Source: Acidobacteriota bacterium (lineage in GTDB: Bacteria; Acidobacteriota; Terriglobia; UBA7540). Taken from it: DNA of 6,338 nucleotides. A program made the position numbers and the translations under genes. The stretch lies in contig PMYF01000292.1 of the NCBI GenBank assembly GCA_003171295.1, positions 1 to 6,338 on the forward strand, given 5' to 3'. Numbering within the stretch: position 1 is the first letter of the stretch; every line of letters starts with the position of its first letter. This document shows, piece by piece, positions 1-6,285 of the stretch. The notes below the pieces were generated by a model. The model searched no databases, had not been told where the DNA came from, and saw only the letters and a list, made by a program, of their open reading frames with translations.

Positions 1-929
1 CCTTCATCATCCACATTCAGCGAACCGCGCCGCGCGGGAATGGTGCCGTCGTCCACCACTGTGCAGATTTCAGAAGCCACCCGCTGGCCGAGCCGGCCGC
101 TAAACGCGGAGATGCCCTTACGGTTGAAGTCCGCTTCCAACCCGTGCCCGATGGCTTCGTGCAGAAGGATGCCCGGCCACCCCGGTCCCAGTACCACTTC
201 CATTTCGCCAGCCGGCGCATTGCGCGCATCCAATTGCACGATCGCCTGCCGCGCCGCCTCTCGGGCAAAGTGTTCCGGGGCGCGTTCATCCGCAAAGAAT
301 TCCAACCCCACCCGGCCGCCGCCCCCGCTCGAGCCGGACTGCAGATTGCTCCCTTCCTGCGCGATCGTGAAGACGTTCAGCCGCACCAGCGGTTGGAAAT
401 CCGTGACGATGCGGCCGTCCGTGCCTGCGATCATCACGTGGCGGATCTGGTCGCCGTAGGTCACGCGCACTTGCTTGATGCGCGGATCATAAGCGCGCGC
501 CGCAACGTCTGCGCGCCCGACCAGGGCAAGCTTGTCGGCCAAGTCGCGATCTGTGGAAGGCAACACCACAGGATAGAAGTCGTGCCGCGTCTGGAGCGTG
601 CTCAGGCCGACCGTCGAAACGCGCGCCGGTCCGCTGGCGATACGGGCCGCAATTCTTGCGGCCTTCAGAATCTTCTCCGGGGCCAAGTCGTCAGTATACG
701 CATAGCCGGTCTGCTCCCCTGCCACCACGCGTACGCCGCAGCCCATGGAGATTCCCTCGGTCGCGGTCTTCACCAGCGACTCGTCCACAAGCAGCGAGGA
801 CGAACTCGTATGCTCGAAGTAGAGGTCTGCGTAATCCCCGCCCACCACGAGTGCGGTCTCCAGATACTGGGAGAGGTTTAACTCCACAAGTCCGAAGCGG
901 TCGAAAAAGAATCGGTCAGGTTTGGTCAT
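1..929 (-). CDS. tldD: TldD metalloprotease, N-terminal two thirds (truncated by window edge)
   Basis: This is the TldD subunit of the TldD/TldE (PmbA) cytosolic zinc protease. In E. coli that complex processes microcin B17 precursor and degrades unfolded or CcdA-type peptides. The frame is open from the ATG at 929 to the left edge: 309 codons plus two bases, with no stop. The family normally has about 480 residues, so roughly the last 170 lie outside the window. The zinc-binding HExxxH motif is visible as HEAIGH (His257, Glu258, His262), followed by GLEADFNRKG and, near the edge, VVDDGTIPARRGSLNVDDEG, which are TldD hallmarks. Residues 1-200 form the N-terminal domain (GDYADLYFEH, GCGVRVVAGEQTGYAYTDDL). 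No clear Shine-Dalgarno precedes the ATG. It was chosen because upstream in-frame sequence has no ATG, GTG or TTG and the N-terminus aligns with the family. The partner TldE/PmbA is not in the window, and the natural substrate here is unknown. Confidence 0.96.
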   Translation of the reverse strand, partial: MTKPDRFFFDRFGLVELNLSQYLETALVVGGDYADLYFEHTSSSSLLVDESLVKTATEGISMGCGVRVVAGEQTGYAYTDDLAPEKILKAARIAARIASGPARVSTVGLSTLQTRHDFYPVVLPSTDRDLADKLALVGRADVAARAYDPRIKQVRVTYGDQIRHVMIAGTDGRIVTDFQPLVRLNVFTIAQEGSNLQSGSSGGGGRVGLEFFADERAPEHFAREAARQAIVQLDARNAPAGEMEVVLGPGWPGILLHEAIGHGLEADFNRKGISAFSGRLGQRVASEICTVVDDGTIPARRGSLNVDDE

Positions 930-998
930 ATGGGCAAGCCCAACACGTCCGCGACATTTGGGCCATAGTGAGGCTCCGCGGCACAGGCCCAAAACTCC

Positions 999-1027
999 AA
1001 CGTAGCACACCACCCCGAAGGTGTCAA
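999..1027 (-). promoter_or_regulatory. Predicted sigma-70-type promoter for tldD
   Basis: Read on the minus strand, a perfect -35 box TTGACA (1027-1022) is followed after exactly 17 bases by TACGTT (1004-999), a -10 box that keeps the key first T, second A and last T. Transcription would start near 992, giving a leader of about 60 bases before the tldD ATG at 929. This is a prediction from the motif alone. Confidence 0.6.
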
Positions 1028-1054
1028 TTTTGCTGCCATGATTCGAGAGTTACC

Positions 1055-1084
1055 TTGACGCTCGGAGGAAGCGGGAATTAGAAT
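1055..1084 (+). promoter_or_regulatory. Predicted sigma-70-type promoter for guaB
   Basis: TTGACG (1055-1060) and TAGAAT (1079-1084) are separated by 18 bases, a good match to the housekeeping consensus. Transcription would begin near 1091, about 35 bases before the guaB ATG. The -35 boxes of this promoter and of the divergent tldD promoter are only 27 bases apart. I did not recognise a PurR-type operator. Confidence 0.65.
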
Positions 1085-1097
1085 GATCTATATCTAG

Positions 1098-1111
1098 CGC
1101 ACAGCGGTGCG
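1098..1111 (+). other. Small hairpin in the guaB leader
   Basis: CGCAC, a four-base loop AGCG, then GTGCG form a 5-bp GC-rich stem within the predicted 35-base leader, ending six bases before the AGGGGAG ribosome binding site. It is short enough to be chance in GC-rich DNA, and no known leader motif is recognised. Confidence 0.25.
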
Positions 1112-1116
1112 AGAAC

Positions 1117-1123
1117 AGGGGAG
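1117..1123 (+). promoter_or_regulatory. Ribosome binding site of guaB, unusually close to the start
   Basis: AGGGGAG lies only two bases (TT) before the ATG at 1126, closer than the usual 5-9 bases. It still supports this ATG, since the protein begins MLDGAIPEGLTFDDVLL, as in other IMP dehydrogenases, and no better in-frame start is nearby. Confidence 0.5.
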
Positions 1124-1125
1124 TT

Positions 1126-2598
1126 ATGCTGGATGGCGCGATCCCGGAGGGACTTACCTTCGACGATGTTTTGTTGATTCCTGCCAAGTCCTCGATTCTG
1201 CCTATCCAGGTTGACACCCGCACCAAGCTTACACGCCATATCAGCCTGAACATCCCCATCATCAGCGCAGCCATGGATACGGTCACGGAGTCACGCCTGG
1301 CGATTGCACTGGCGCAGCAAGGCGGCATCGGGATTGTTCACCGCAGCATGTCGATTGGACACCAGGCGCTGGAAGTTGACAAGGTGAAGCGCTCGGAAAG
1401 CGGCATGATTGTTGATCCCGTCACGGTTGGCCCGCAGAACCTGATCTCCGATGCGCTCGAAATCATGAAGAAGTACAAGATTTCCGGCGTGCCGGTCACG
1501 CAGGATGGCCGCCTGGTCGGCATCCTGACCAACCGCGACCTACGCTTCGAAGACCGCCTCGATCTGCCGGTCGAACAGGTGATGACCAAGGAGAACCTGG
1601 TTACCGTGCCGGTCGGGACGAAGCTCGAGGAAGCCAAAAAGATGCTGCACCAGCATCGCGTGGAAAAACTCCTGGTTGTCGATGAAGCCTTCAATCTCCG
1701 CGGGCTTATAACCGTAAAGGATATTCAAAAGAAAATCAAATACCCGAATGCTTGCAAGGATGCGCAGGGCCGTTTGCGCGTGGGTGCAGCCCTGGGCGCC
1801 ACGGGCGATTGCCTGGAGCGCGCGGCGGAGTTGGTGAAGGCCAAGGTGGATGTGCTGGTAATCGATACCGCCCACGGGCATTCCATCCGGGTCCTCGATG
1901 CAGTTCAGAACTTGAAGAACAAATTCCCCGACGTGGAACTGGTGGCCGGCAACGTAGCCACCTTTAACGGCGCGTGCGACCTGATTCAACTGGGTGTGGA
2001 CGGCATCAAGGTGGGGATTGGACCGGGTTCCATCTGCACCACCCGCGTGGTGACGGGCGCCGGTATGCCGCAAGTCACCGCCATCGCCGAATGCGCTCGC
2101 GCCGCCCGCAAGGCAGGCATCCCACTCATTGCCGATGGCGGCATCAAGTATTCCGGTGATATTCCCAAGGCCATTGCCGCCGGCGCCAGCTCCGTGATGC
2201 TCGGCAGCCTTTTCGCCGGGACCGAAGAGAGCCCTGGCGAGTCGATTTTCTACCAAGGCCGCAGCTTCAAGTCTTATCGCGGCATGGGATCCATCGCCGC
2301 CATGACCGCTGGATCCGGGGACCGCTACGCGCAGGAACGCGAAGTGGCCCGCGGGGAGATATCCAAACTGGTCCCGGAAGGCATTGAAGGCCGCGTGCCG
2401 TACAAGGGTCTACTGGCAGACCTCGTCACACAACTGGTGGGTGGCTTGCGCTCCGGCATGGGCTATTGCGGCTGCGAGAACATAGAAGAACTGCAGGAGC
2501 AGGGCCGTTTCGTGCGCATCACCTCGGCCGGCTTGCGCGAAAGCCACGTCCACGACGTCATTATTACGAAGGAAGCGCCCAACTACTCGCTGGACTAG
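1126..2598 (+). CDS. guaB: Inosine-5'-monophosphate dehydrogenase
   Basis: IMP dehydrogenase oxidises IMP to XMP with NAD+, the committed step of guanine nucleotide synthesis, in the cytoplasm as a tetramer or octamer. The protein has 490 residues (E. coli has 488) and is complete. The TIM-barrel catalytic domain is interrupted at about residues 95-205 by a tandem CBS pair (Bateman domain), which in the family binds adenine or guanine nucleotides and tunes activity. Visible active-site features are DTAHGHS with Asp247, the loop GPGSICTT with catalytic Cys304, IADGG with phosphate-site Asp337, the YRGMGS region, and the mobile-flap DRY with the Arg400-Tyr401 general-base dyad. The C-terminus HVHDVIITKEAPNYSLD is typical. 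The gene is apparently monocistronic: tldD is divergent on the left, the next gene is convergent, and guaA is not adjacent. A predicted promoter lies at 1055-1084. The CBS pair is intact, so the full-length allosteric form is expected. Confidence 0.99.
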   Translation: MLDGAIPEGLTFDDVLLIPAKSSILPIQVDTRTKLTRHISLNIPIISAAMDTVTESRLAIALAQQGGIGIVHRSMSIGHQALEVDKVKRSESGMIVDPVTVGPQNLISDALEIMKKYKISGVPVTQDGRLVGILTNRDLRFEDRLDLPVEQVMTKENLVTVPVGTKLEEAKKMLHQHRVEKLLVVDEAFNLRGLITVKDIQKKIKYPNACKDAQGRLRVGAALGATGDCLERAAELVKAKVDVLVIDTAHGHSIRVLDAVQNLKNKFPDVELVAGNVATFNGACDLIQLGVDGIKVGIGPGSICTTRVVTGAGMPQVTAIAECARAARKAGIPLIADGGIKYSGDIPKAIAAGASSVMLGSLFAGTEESPGESIFYQGRSFKSYRGMGSIAAMTAGSGDRYAQEREVARGEISKLVPEGIEGRVPYKGLLADLVTQLVGGLRSGMGYCGCENIEELQEQGRFVRITSAGLRESHVHDVIITKEAPNYSLD

Positions 2599-2667
2599 GG
2601 AGGGGTCGCACGTTTTTCTTGGGCTGCCCAGCGCCCCCCTCACTCGGTCCCGCAGGGCGAAGCCACG

Positions 2668-2684
2668 GTCCCCCCTCAGGGGAC
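2668..2684 (+). terminator. Weak hairpin in the spacer after guaB, possible terminator
   Basis: GTCCCC, loop CCTCA, GGGGAC form a perfect 6-bp GC stem 69 bases after the guaB stop. No proper T-tract follows on either strand; on the plus strand the next bases are only mildly T-containing (GAGAGTTGATTCGAGTTT). It could act as a weak or Rho-assisted end for the two converging transcripts, or only stabilise the 3' end. No better terminator is visible in 2599-2744. Confidence 0.3.
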
Positions 2685-2744
2685 GAGAGTTGATTCGAGT
2701 TTACTGCCCTCTTCCCCCTGCCGAATTCCCGTGTTCCGAACCTT

Positions 2745-3950
2745 TCAGGCGATAAGCAAAAGAAGAGCGGCGAGAAAGGCCAGAAGGCTCGAAAAGGCAA
2801 AAGGCGCTGCTGGCGAGTAGTGCTGCCAAAACCAGCCGGCGAGCAGGCTCGCCGGAAGCGCGGCAACTCCCACCACCCAATTCAGGACACCGAAGGCGGA
2901 AGCCCGGGAGTCGCTCGGCACAAGGTCAGCGACCCAGGCCTTGATCAGTCCCTCGGTCAGGGCGTAGTAGCTCCCATAGACCGCAAAGAGAAACCAAACC
3001 AGTTGCGGAGTGGCGATGATTGCGAAGCCTGCATACACACCCGCATAGACCAAGTAACCCGCTGCGATCAACAACCGCCGCGGAACGCGGTCGGAGAGTT
3101 TCCCCGCCGGCCAGCTCAGCAAAGTGTAGACCACGTTGAAAAGCAGTCCCAAAGCGGGGGCCGTCCACGCGCTCATGCCCAGGTTTTGCGCCCGGAGGAC
3201 GAGAAACAGATCGGAAGAATTGCCGAGAGAAAACAACCCGACCGCGGCTAGAATCAGGCGCAACTTACGACCCGAAATTTCGTTCGGACGACTGGCTGAA
3301 CTCTTGGAGATGGATGGGGGTCGCGCCGGCGGGCGCACTTCTTTCACCGCAAACCATGCCAGCAAGACACTGGCCAGGCCGGGGATCGTGGCCACCCAGA
3401 AGACGTTTCGGACCTTCCCTCCAAACAAAGGTAACAGGACAATCGCACTGAGCGGTCCCAGGATGGCGCCGGCGGTGTCCAGCGCTTGCCGCAGACCGAA
3501 AGCCGCCCCCCGCTGGGCGGGGTCAACCGAATCCGCCATCAGTGCATCGCGCGGCGCCGCGCGGAATCCTTTGGCGGCCCGATCCCCGAAGCGAATCCAG
3601 AAAACCTGTCCCCACGATTGCGTAATGGCCAGGAGGGGTTTCACCAGGTTAGCCAGTGTGTACCCCACCGCAACCAGCGGCTTGCGACGGCGCAGGCGGT
3701 CCGAAAGCCAGCCCGATAGCAGGCGCCCGAAGCTCGAAACCGTTTCCGCCGCGCCCTCGATCAGGCCGAAAGCCATCGGCGGCGCGCCCAGCACGGTAAC
3801 CAGGAACTGCGGCAGCAGCCAGTAGCCAAGCTCCGTGGCGGTGTCGTTGAAGAAAGCAACCCAGGCGATCGTCCAGACGTTTCGCGGCAAGCGAAGGCCG
3901 GGTTTGGCAGGCATCTCTGACCCGTCACGTGGTTCACTACCCCCTGCCAT
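2745..3950 (-). CDS. MFS transporter, substrate unknown
   Basis: This is a 401-residue inner-membrane permease of the major facilitator superfamily with about 12 hydrophobic helices. Two pseudo-symmetric halves are visible: GWLSDRLRRRK (80-90) matches GKLSDRVPRR (283-292), and ALMADSVDPAQRGAAFG (136-152) matches AWVADLVPSDSRASAFG (338-354). Other marks are FFNDTATE (33-40), a basic loop KGFRAAPRDA (127-136), GNSSD (243-247) and a cytoplasmic loop rich in Pro, Ser and Arg between the halves (about 203-230). These fit the bacterial MFS group with a GKGxRxAPRDA loop, often annotated simply as MFS or drug-resistance-like; I cannot assign a substrate. The protein ends immediately after helix 12 (LLLLIA) without a tail. 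The ATG at 3950 is chosen because GAGGAA sits four bases upstream. The frame extends to a TTG at 3989, but that lies in a terminator loop; a later ATG at 3914 has a poorer ribosome binding site. The gene follows rplQ and converges on guaB. Confidence 0.9.
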   Translation of the reverse strand: MAGGSEPRDGSEMPAKPGLRLPRNVWTIAWVAFFNDTATELGYWLLPQFLVTVLGAPPMAFGLIEGAAETVSSFGRLLSGWLSDRLRRRKPLVAVGYTLANLVKPLLAITQSWGQVFWIRFGDRAAKGFRAAPRDALMADSVDPAQRGAAFGLRQALDTAGAILGPLSAIVLLPLFGGKVRNVFWVATIPGLASVLLAWFAVKEVRPPARPPSISKSSASRPNEISGRKLRLILAAVGLFSLGNSSDLFLVLRAQNLGMSAWTAPALGLLFNVVYTLLSWPAGKLSDRVPRRLLIAAGYLVYAGVYAGFAIIATPQLVWFLFAVYGSYYALTEGLIKAWVADLVPSDSRASAFGVLNWVVGVAALPASLLAGWFWQHYSPAAPFAFSSLLAFLAALLLLIA

Positions 3951-3954
3951 CGGG

Positions 3955-3960
3955 TTCCTC
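3955..3960 (-). promoter_or_regulatory. Ribosome binding site that sets the MFS start
   Basis: On the minus strand GAGGAA is followed by CCCG and the ATG at 3950. It begins directly after the U-rich tract of the upstream terminator, so transcripts that stop at the terminator would lack a complete site. Confidence 0.6.
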
Positions 3961-4006
3961 ACAAAAGAAAATCCCGGCTCGAAGGGCAACCCTTCGAGCC
4001 GGGATT
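3961..4006 (-). terminator. Strong intrinsic terminator of the alpha operon, after rplQ
   Basis: The arms 3970-3986 and 3990-4006 are perfect inverted repeats of 17 bases (AATCCCGGCTCGAAGGG on the plus strand) around a 3-base loop. Read on the minus strand, the hairpin is followed by TTCTTTTGT, a U-rich tract. On the plus strand the following bases (CACGAACTCAG) are not T-rich, so it works in the minus direction only. It lies 42 bases past the rplQ stop, where the ribosomal operon should end. Confidence 0.93.
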
Positions 4007-4048
4007 CACGAACTCAGAGGAGCAGCGTCTCTTGCGCCGGTGGAGCAC

Positions 4049-4528
4049 TTACTTCTTTTCGTCGTCTTCTTCAACGGGTGGTGGCGCCTGCTCTTGGGCT
4101 TTGGCTTCTTCCGCGGCCTTGCGATGCGCTTCGACTTTCTTGGCGCGCTTCTCAGCCAGCCGCTGAAGGGCCTCGGTGCCTACGAATTCGAGCACCGCCA
4201 GGTCCGCGCCATCGCCCCGCCGCCAGCCGGCGTGGACCAGCCGCGTATATCCGCCCTCCCGCGAGGCATAACGCTTGGACAGCTCCTCAAAAAGGAACTT
4301 CACCGCCCCGGGATCGAGCAAGTAACTTGCCGCCCGTCGCCGGGCTGGCAGGTCGCCCCGTTTCCCCAGGGTGATCATCCATTCCGCCAGCGGGCGCGCG
4401 GCCTTGGCCTTGGCAACGGTTGTTTCGATGCGCTCCCGCAGAATCAGTGAGGTCACCAAGTTCCGCAGCAGGGCTCGCCGGTGCTCCGTTTTCCGGCTCA
4501 GCTTCTTTCCATAATTCCGATGTCGCAT
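4049..4528 (-). CDS. rplQ: 50S ribosomal protein L17 (bL17)
   Basis: L17 is a protein of the large ribosomal subunit, near the exit-tunnel side. The 159-residue product starts MRHRNYGKKLSRKTEHR and contains ITLGKRGDLPARRRAA and the family signature YASREGGYTRL. From about residue 120 it carries a charged Ala/Lys/Glu-rich tail ending PPPVEEDDEKK, which makes it about 30 residues longer than E. coli L17 (127). Such tails are common in other phyla and are probably flexible. The ATG is 16 bases after the rpoA stop; AGGT lies 8 bases upstream of it. It is the last gene of the alpha operon, ahead of the hairpin at 3970-4006. Confidence 0.98.
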   Translation of the reverse strand: MRHRNYGKKLSRKTEHRRALLRNLVTSLILRERIETTVAKAKAARPLAEWMITLGKRGDLPARRRAASYLLDPGAVKFLFEELSKRYASREGGYTRLVHAGWRRGDGADLAVLEFVGTEALQRLAEKRAKKVEAHRKAAEEAKAQEQAPPPVEEDDEKK

Positions 4529-4544
4529 GATCGATTACCTATCC

Positions 4545-5552
4545 CTAAACTTGTTGCTGAGGCGGCTCCTGAACCGTCGCCACCGCGTTGCCTTTCTCAT
4601 CGAATTTCATGCCCAGACCCAAGCCCATCGCGGTGAGGATCTCTTTGATCTCATTCAGCGATTTCCGTCCAAAATTCTTCGTCTTCAGCATTTCCTGTTC
4701 GCTCTTTTGAACCAGCTCACGGATGGTCGTGATGTTGGCGTTCTTCAGGCAGTTGTAAGAGCGAACGGAGAGCTCCAGTTCTTCCACCGAACGATCCAGG
4801 TTCTCGTTATGCACGGCCGCCGGCCGCTCTTGCGGAACTTCGTGGACCTCTGCCTCCTCCTCGAAGTTAATGAAGATATTCATGTGGTCTTTAAGAAGCT
4901 TGGCTCCCAGGCCCACAGCATCCTGCGGTGTTACCGCGCCGTTGGTCCACACATCCAGGGTCAACTTATCATAGTCCGTCATCTGGCCCAGGCGTGCAGC
5001 TTCCACGGTGTAATTAACTTTGCGCAGGGGTGAGTGAACCGAATCGACAGGGATGTAGCCGATGGGCAGATCTTCGTCGAAGTTCTTTTCCGCCGACACG
5101 TAGCCGCGACCGATTTTCACCCGCATTTCGATGCGCAGGGTGCCGCCTTCGCTGACCGTGGCGAGGAAGACATCTTTATCGAGAACCTCGATATCCGCGT
5201 CTTCCTGGATCATATGCGAGGTCACTTCTCCGGGCTTGTCGATATTCAGGTAAAGCGTCTTCGGCCCCTCCACATTCATCTTCAGCGGAATCTGCTTCAA
5301 ATTCAGGATGATGTCGGTGGCGTCTTCGACCACTCCGGGGATGGACGAGAATTCGTGCATGACACCTTCAATCCGCACGGCGGTAATCGCCGCCCCCTCA
5401 ATGGAGGAAAGCAGCACACGGCGCAAGGCGTTGCCGATCGTCGTCCCGAAACCACGCTCAAAAGGTTGGGCAGAAAATTGCCCGTACTTGTCTGTCAGCG
5501 AATCCGTATTCGCGACCAAGCGTTTCGGTTTCTGGAAACCTTTCCATAACAT
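4545..5552 (-). CDS. rpoA: DNA-directed RNA polymerase subunit alpha
   Basis: Alpha dimerises to nucleate RNA polymerase assembly and contacts promoter UP elements and activators. From the ATG at 5552 it has 335 residues (E. coli has 329). The N-terminal domain (about 1-230) contains FERGFGTTIGNALRRVLLSS, IEGVMHEFSSIPGVVEDATD and ILNLKQIPL. The C-terminal domain (about 250-315) has VRSYNCLK with DNA-binding Arg264 and Asn267, and NFGRKSLNEIKE, matching E. coli Arg265, Asn268 and Lys298. A 20-residue tail ends in PPQQQV. A GTG at 5606 is in frame and would add 18 Gly/Lys-rich residues. It has no ribosome binding site, whereas a near-perfect AAGGGAGGTT (5561-5570) lies 10 bases before the ATG. 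MLWKGFQKPKRL is also a common natural N-terminus. The gene lies between rpsD (63 bases upstream) and rplQ (16 bases downstream). Confidence 0.98.
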   Translation of the reverse strand: MLWKGFQKPKRLVANTDSLTDKYGQFSAQPFERGFGTTIGNALRRVLLSSIEGAAITAVRIEGVMHEFSSIPGVVEDATDIILNLKQIPLKMNVEGPKTLYLNIDKPGEVTSHMIQEDADIEVLDKDVFLATVSEGGTLRIEMRVKIGRGYVSAEKNFDEDLPIGYIPVDSVHSPLRKVNYTVEAARLGQMTDYDKLTLDVWTNGAVTPQDAVGLGAKLLKDHMNIFINFEEEAEVHEVPQERPAAVHNENLDRSVEELELSVRSYNCLKNANITTIRELVQKSEQEMLKTKNFGRKSLNEIKEILTAMGLGLGMKFDEKGNAVATVQEPPQQQV

Positions 5553-5560
5553 GGCGTTCA

Positions 5561-5570
5561 AACCTCCCTT
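5561..5570 (-). promoter_or_regulatory. Strong ribosome binding site deciding the rpoA start
   Basis: On the minus strand AAGGGAGGTT precedes the ATG at 5552 with a 10-base spacer. It falls inside the extra sequence that a GTG start at 5606 would translate, which argues against the longer form. Confidence 0.75.
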
Positions 5571-5615
5571 GGAGCCCGCCTTGACGGGCCCGCCTTTCCC
5601 GCTCACCGACCCAGA

Positions 5616-6245
5616 CTACTTCGAGTACAGTTCGACGATCATCTGTTCTTGAATCGGGAAATTCACGTCCTCGCGTTTGGGCAGCGAAATGACTCTCGCC
5701 TTCAGACCCTCGCGGTTCAATTGCAGCCAGGGCGGAACATTCCTGCCCCCGGAAAGATCCAGCGCACGCTGCACTGCCGCCAGGTTCCGGCTCTTCTCGC
5801 GCAGCGCGATTTCCTGCCCAGGGACGACGGCAAACGAGGGGATATTGACCTTGCGGCCCGACACCTGAATGTGCCCATGACGGACCAACTGCCGTGCCGC
5901 GGCGCGTGAAGACGCCAAGCCTAGTCGGTAGACGGTGTTGTCGAGCCGCGACTCGAGCATCAACAGCAGATTTTCGCCGGTGACGCCCTTCCTCCGCACG
6001 GCCTTCTCGAAGTAGCTGCGGAATTGGTCTTCGAGAATTCCGTAAAGGCGGCGCAATTTCTGCTTTTCTCGAAGTTGTAGTCCGTACCCGACAACCTTGG
6101 GGCGCCGGGATTTACCATGTTGCCCGGGAGCGAAGTTGCGCTTTTCGATCTCGCACTTGTCTGTCAAGCATCGCTGCCCCTTCAGGAACAGCTTGATCCC
6201 TTCGCGCCGACACAGCCGACAAACTGCTTCACGATATCGTGCCAA
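5616..6245 (-). CDS. rpsD: 30S ribosomal protein S4 (uS4), zinc-binding type
   Basis: S4 is a primary 16S rRNA binding protein that starts assembly of the small-subunit body. In E. coli it also represses its own operon translationally and acts in rRNA antitermination. The product has 209 residues, the usual length. It begins MARYREAVCRLCRREG and has four cysteines (Cys9, Cys12, Cys26, Cys31) in a C-x2-C-x13-C-x4-C pattern, so it is the zinc-containing C+ form. The S4 RNA-binding domain is at about 98-162 (SRLDNTVYRLGLASSRAAARQL, HGHIQVSGRKVNIPS). The C-terminus VNFPIQEQMIVELYSK is typical. The start codon is TTG at 6245-6243, supported by GAGGAGG five bases upstream and by the canonical MARYRE N-terminus. 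It follows rpsK by 42 bases and precedes rpoA, as in the classical alpha operon. Confidence 0.98.
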   Translation of the reverse strand: MARYREAVCRLCRREGIKLFLKGQRCLTDKCEIEKRNFAPGQHGKSRRPKVVGYGLQLREKQKLRRLYGILEDQFRSYFEKAVRRKGVTGENLLLMLESRLDNTVYRLGLASSRAAARQLVRHGHIQVSGRKVNIPSFAVVPGQEIALREKSRNLAAVQRALDLSGGRNVPPWLQLNREGLKARVISLPKREDVNFPIQEQMIVELYSK

Positions 6246-6250
6246 ACCAA

Positions 6251-6257
6251 CCTCCTC
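6251..6257 (-). promoter_or_regulatory. Strong ribosome binding site of rpsD with TTG start
   Basis: On the minus strand GAGGAGG, then TTGGT, precedes the TTG at 6245. The strong site and 5-base spacing support use of the rare start codon. Confidence 0.75.
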
Positions 6258-6262
6258 AGGAA

Positions 6263-6285
6263 CGAAATTCGGAATGCGAATTTCG
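6263..6285 (-). other. Intergenic hairpin between rpsK and rpsD
   Basis: CGAAATTCG, a 5-base loop, then CGAATTTCG form a perfect 9-bp inverted repeat in the 42-base gap, ending five bases before the rpsD ribosome binding site. No T-tract follows, so it is not an obvious terminator. It could be an RNA-processing or stability element, or part of a translational control site for S4. No known S4 leader motif is recognised. Confidence 0.5.

Noticed and set aside
144..881. Long plus-strand open frame (245 codons)
   Set aside because: It lies antisense to tldD, whose frame has HEAIGH and other family motifs. The antisense translation is Arg/His/Ala-rich with no recognisable domain, as expected in GC-rich DNA.
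1540..2256. Minus-strand open frame (238 codons) inside guaB
   Set aside because: It is fully antisense to conserved IMP dehydrogenase sequence, with no motif or ribosome binding site of its own.
2618..2640. Possible terminator around the T-run and GGGCTGCCCAGCGCCC
   Set aside because: The T-run precedes the GC-rich part on the plus strand, and on the minus strand the hairpin is followed by A-rich sequence. The stem is only 4 bp or has an impossible loop, so the order is wrong for an intrinsic terminator.
3136..3825. Plus-strand open frame (229 codons) opposite the MFS gene
   Set aside because: The translation is Arg/Pro/Ser-rich and low in hydrophobic structure, whereas the minus strand gives a coherent 12-helix protein with internal symmetry.
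3951..3989. Longer MFS protein starting at the TTG at 3989
   Set aside because: The TTG is in the loop of the 17-bp terminator hairpin, and the 13 extra residues would be encoded by the hairpin arm and U-tract. The ATG at 3950 has its own GAGGAA site.
3929..4450. Plus-strand open frame (173 codons) across the terminator and rplQ
   Set aside because: It crosses a terminator hairpin and is antisense to an unmistakable L17 gene.
5034..5549. Plus-strand open frame (171 codons) opposite rpoA
   Set aside because: It is antisense to conserved alpha-subunit sequence and has no recognisable protein features.
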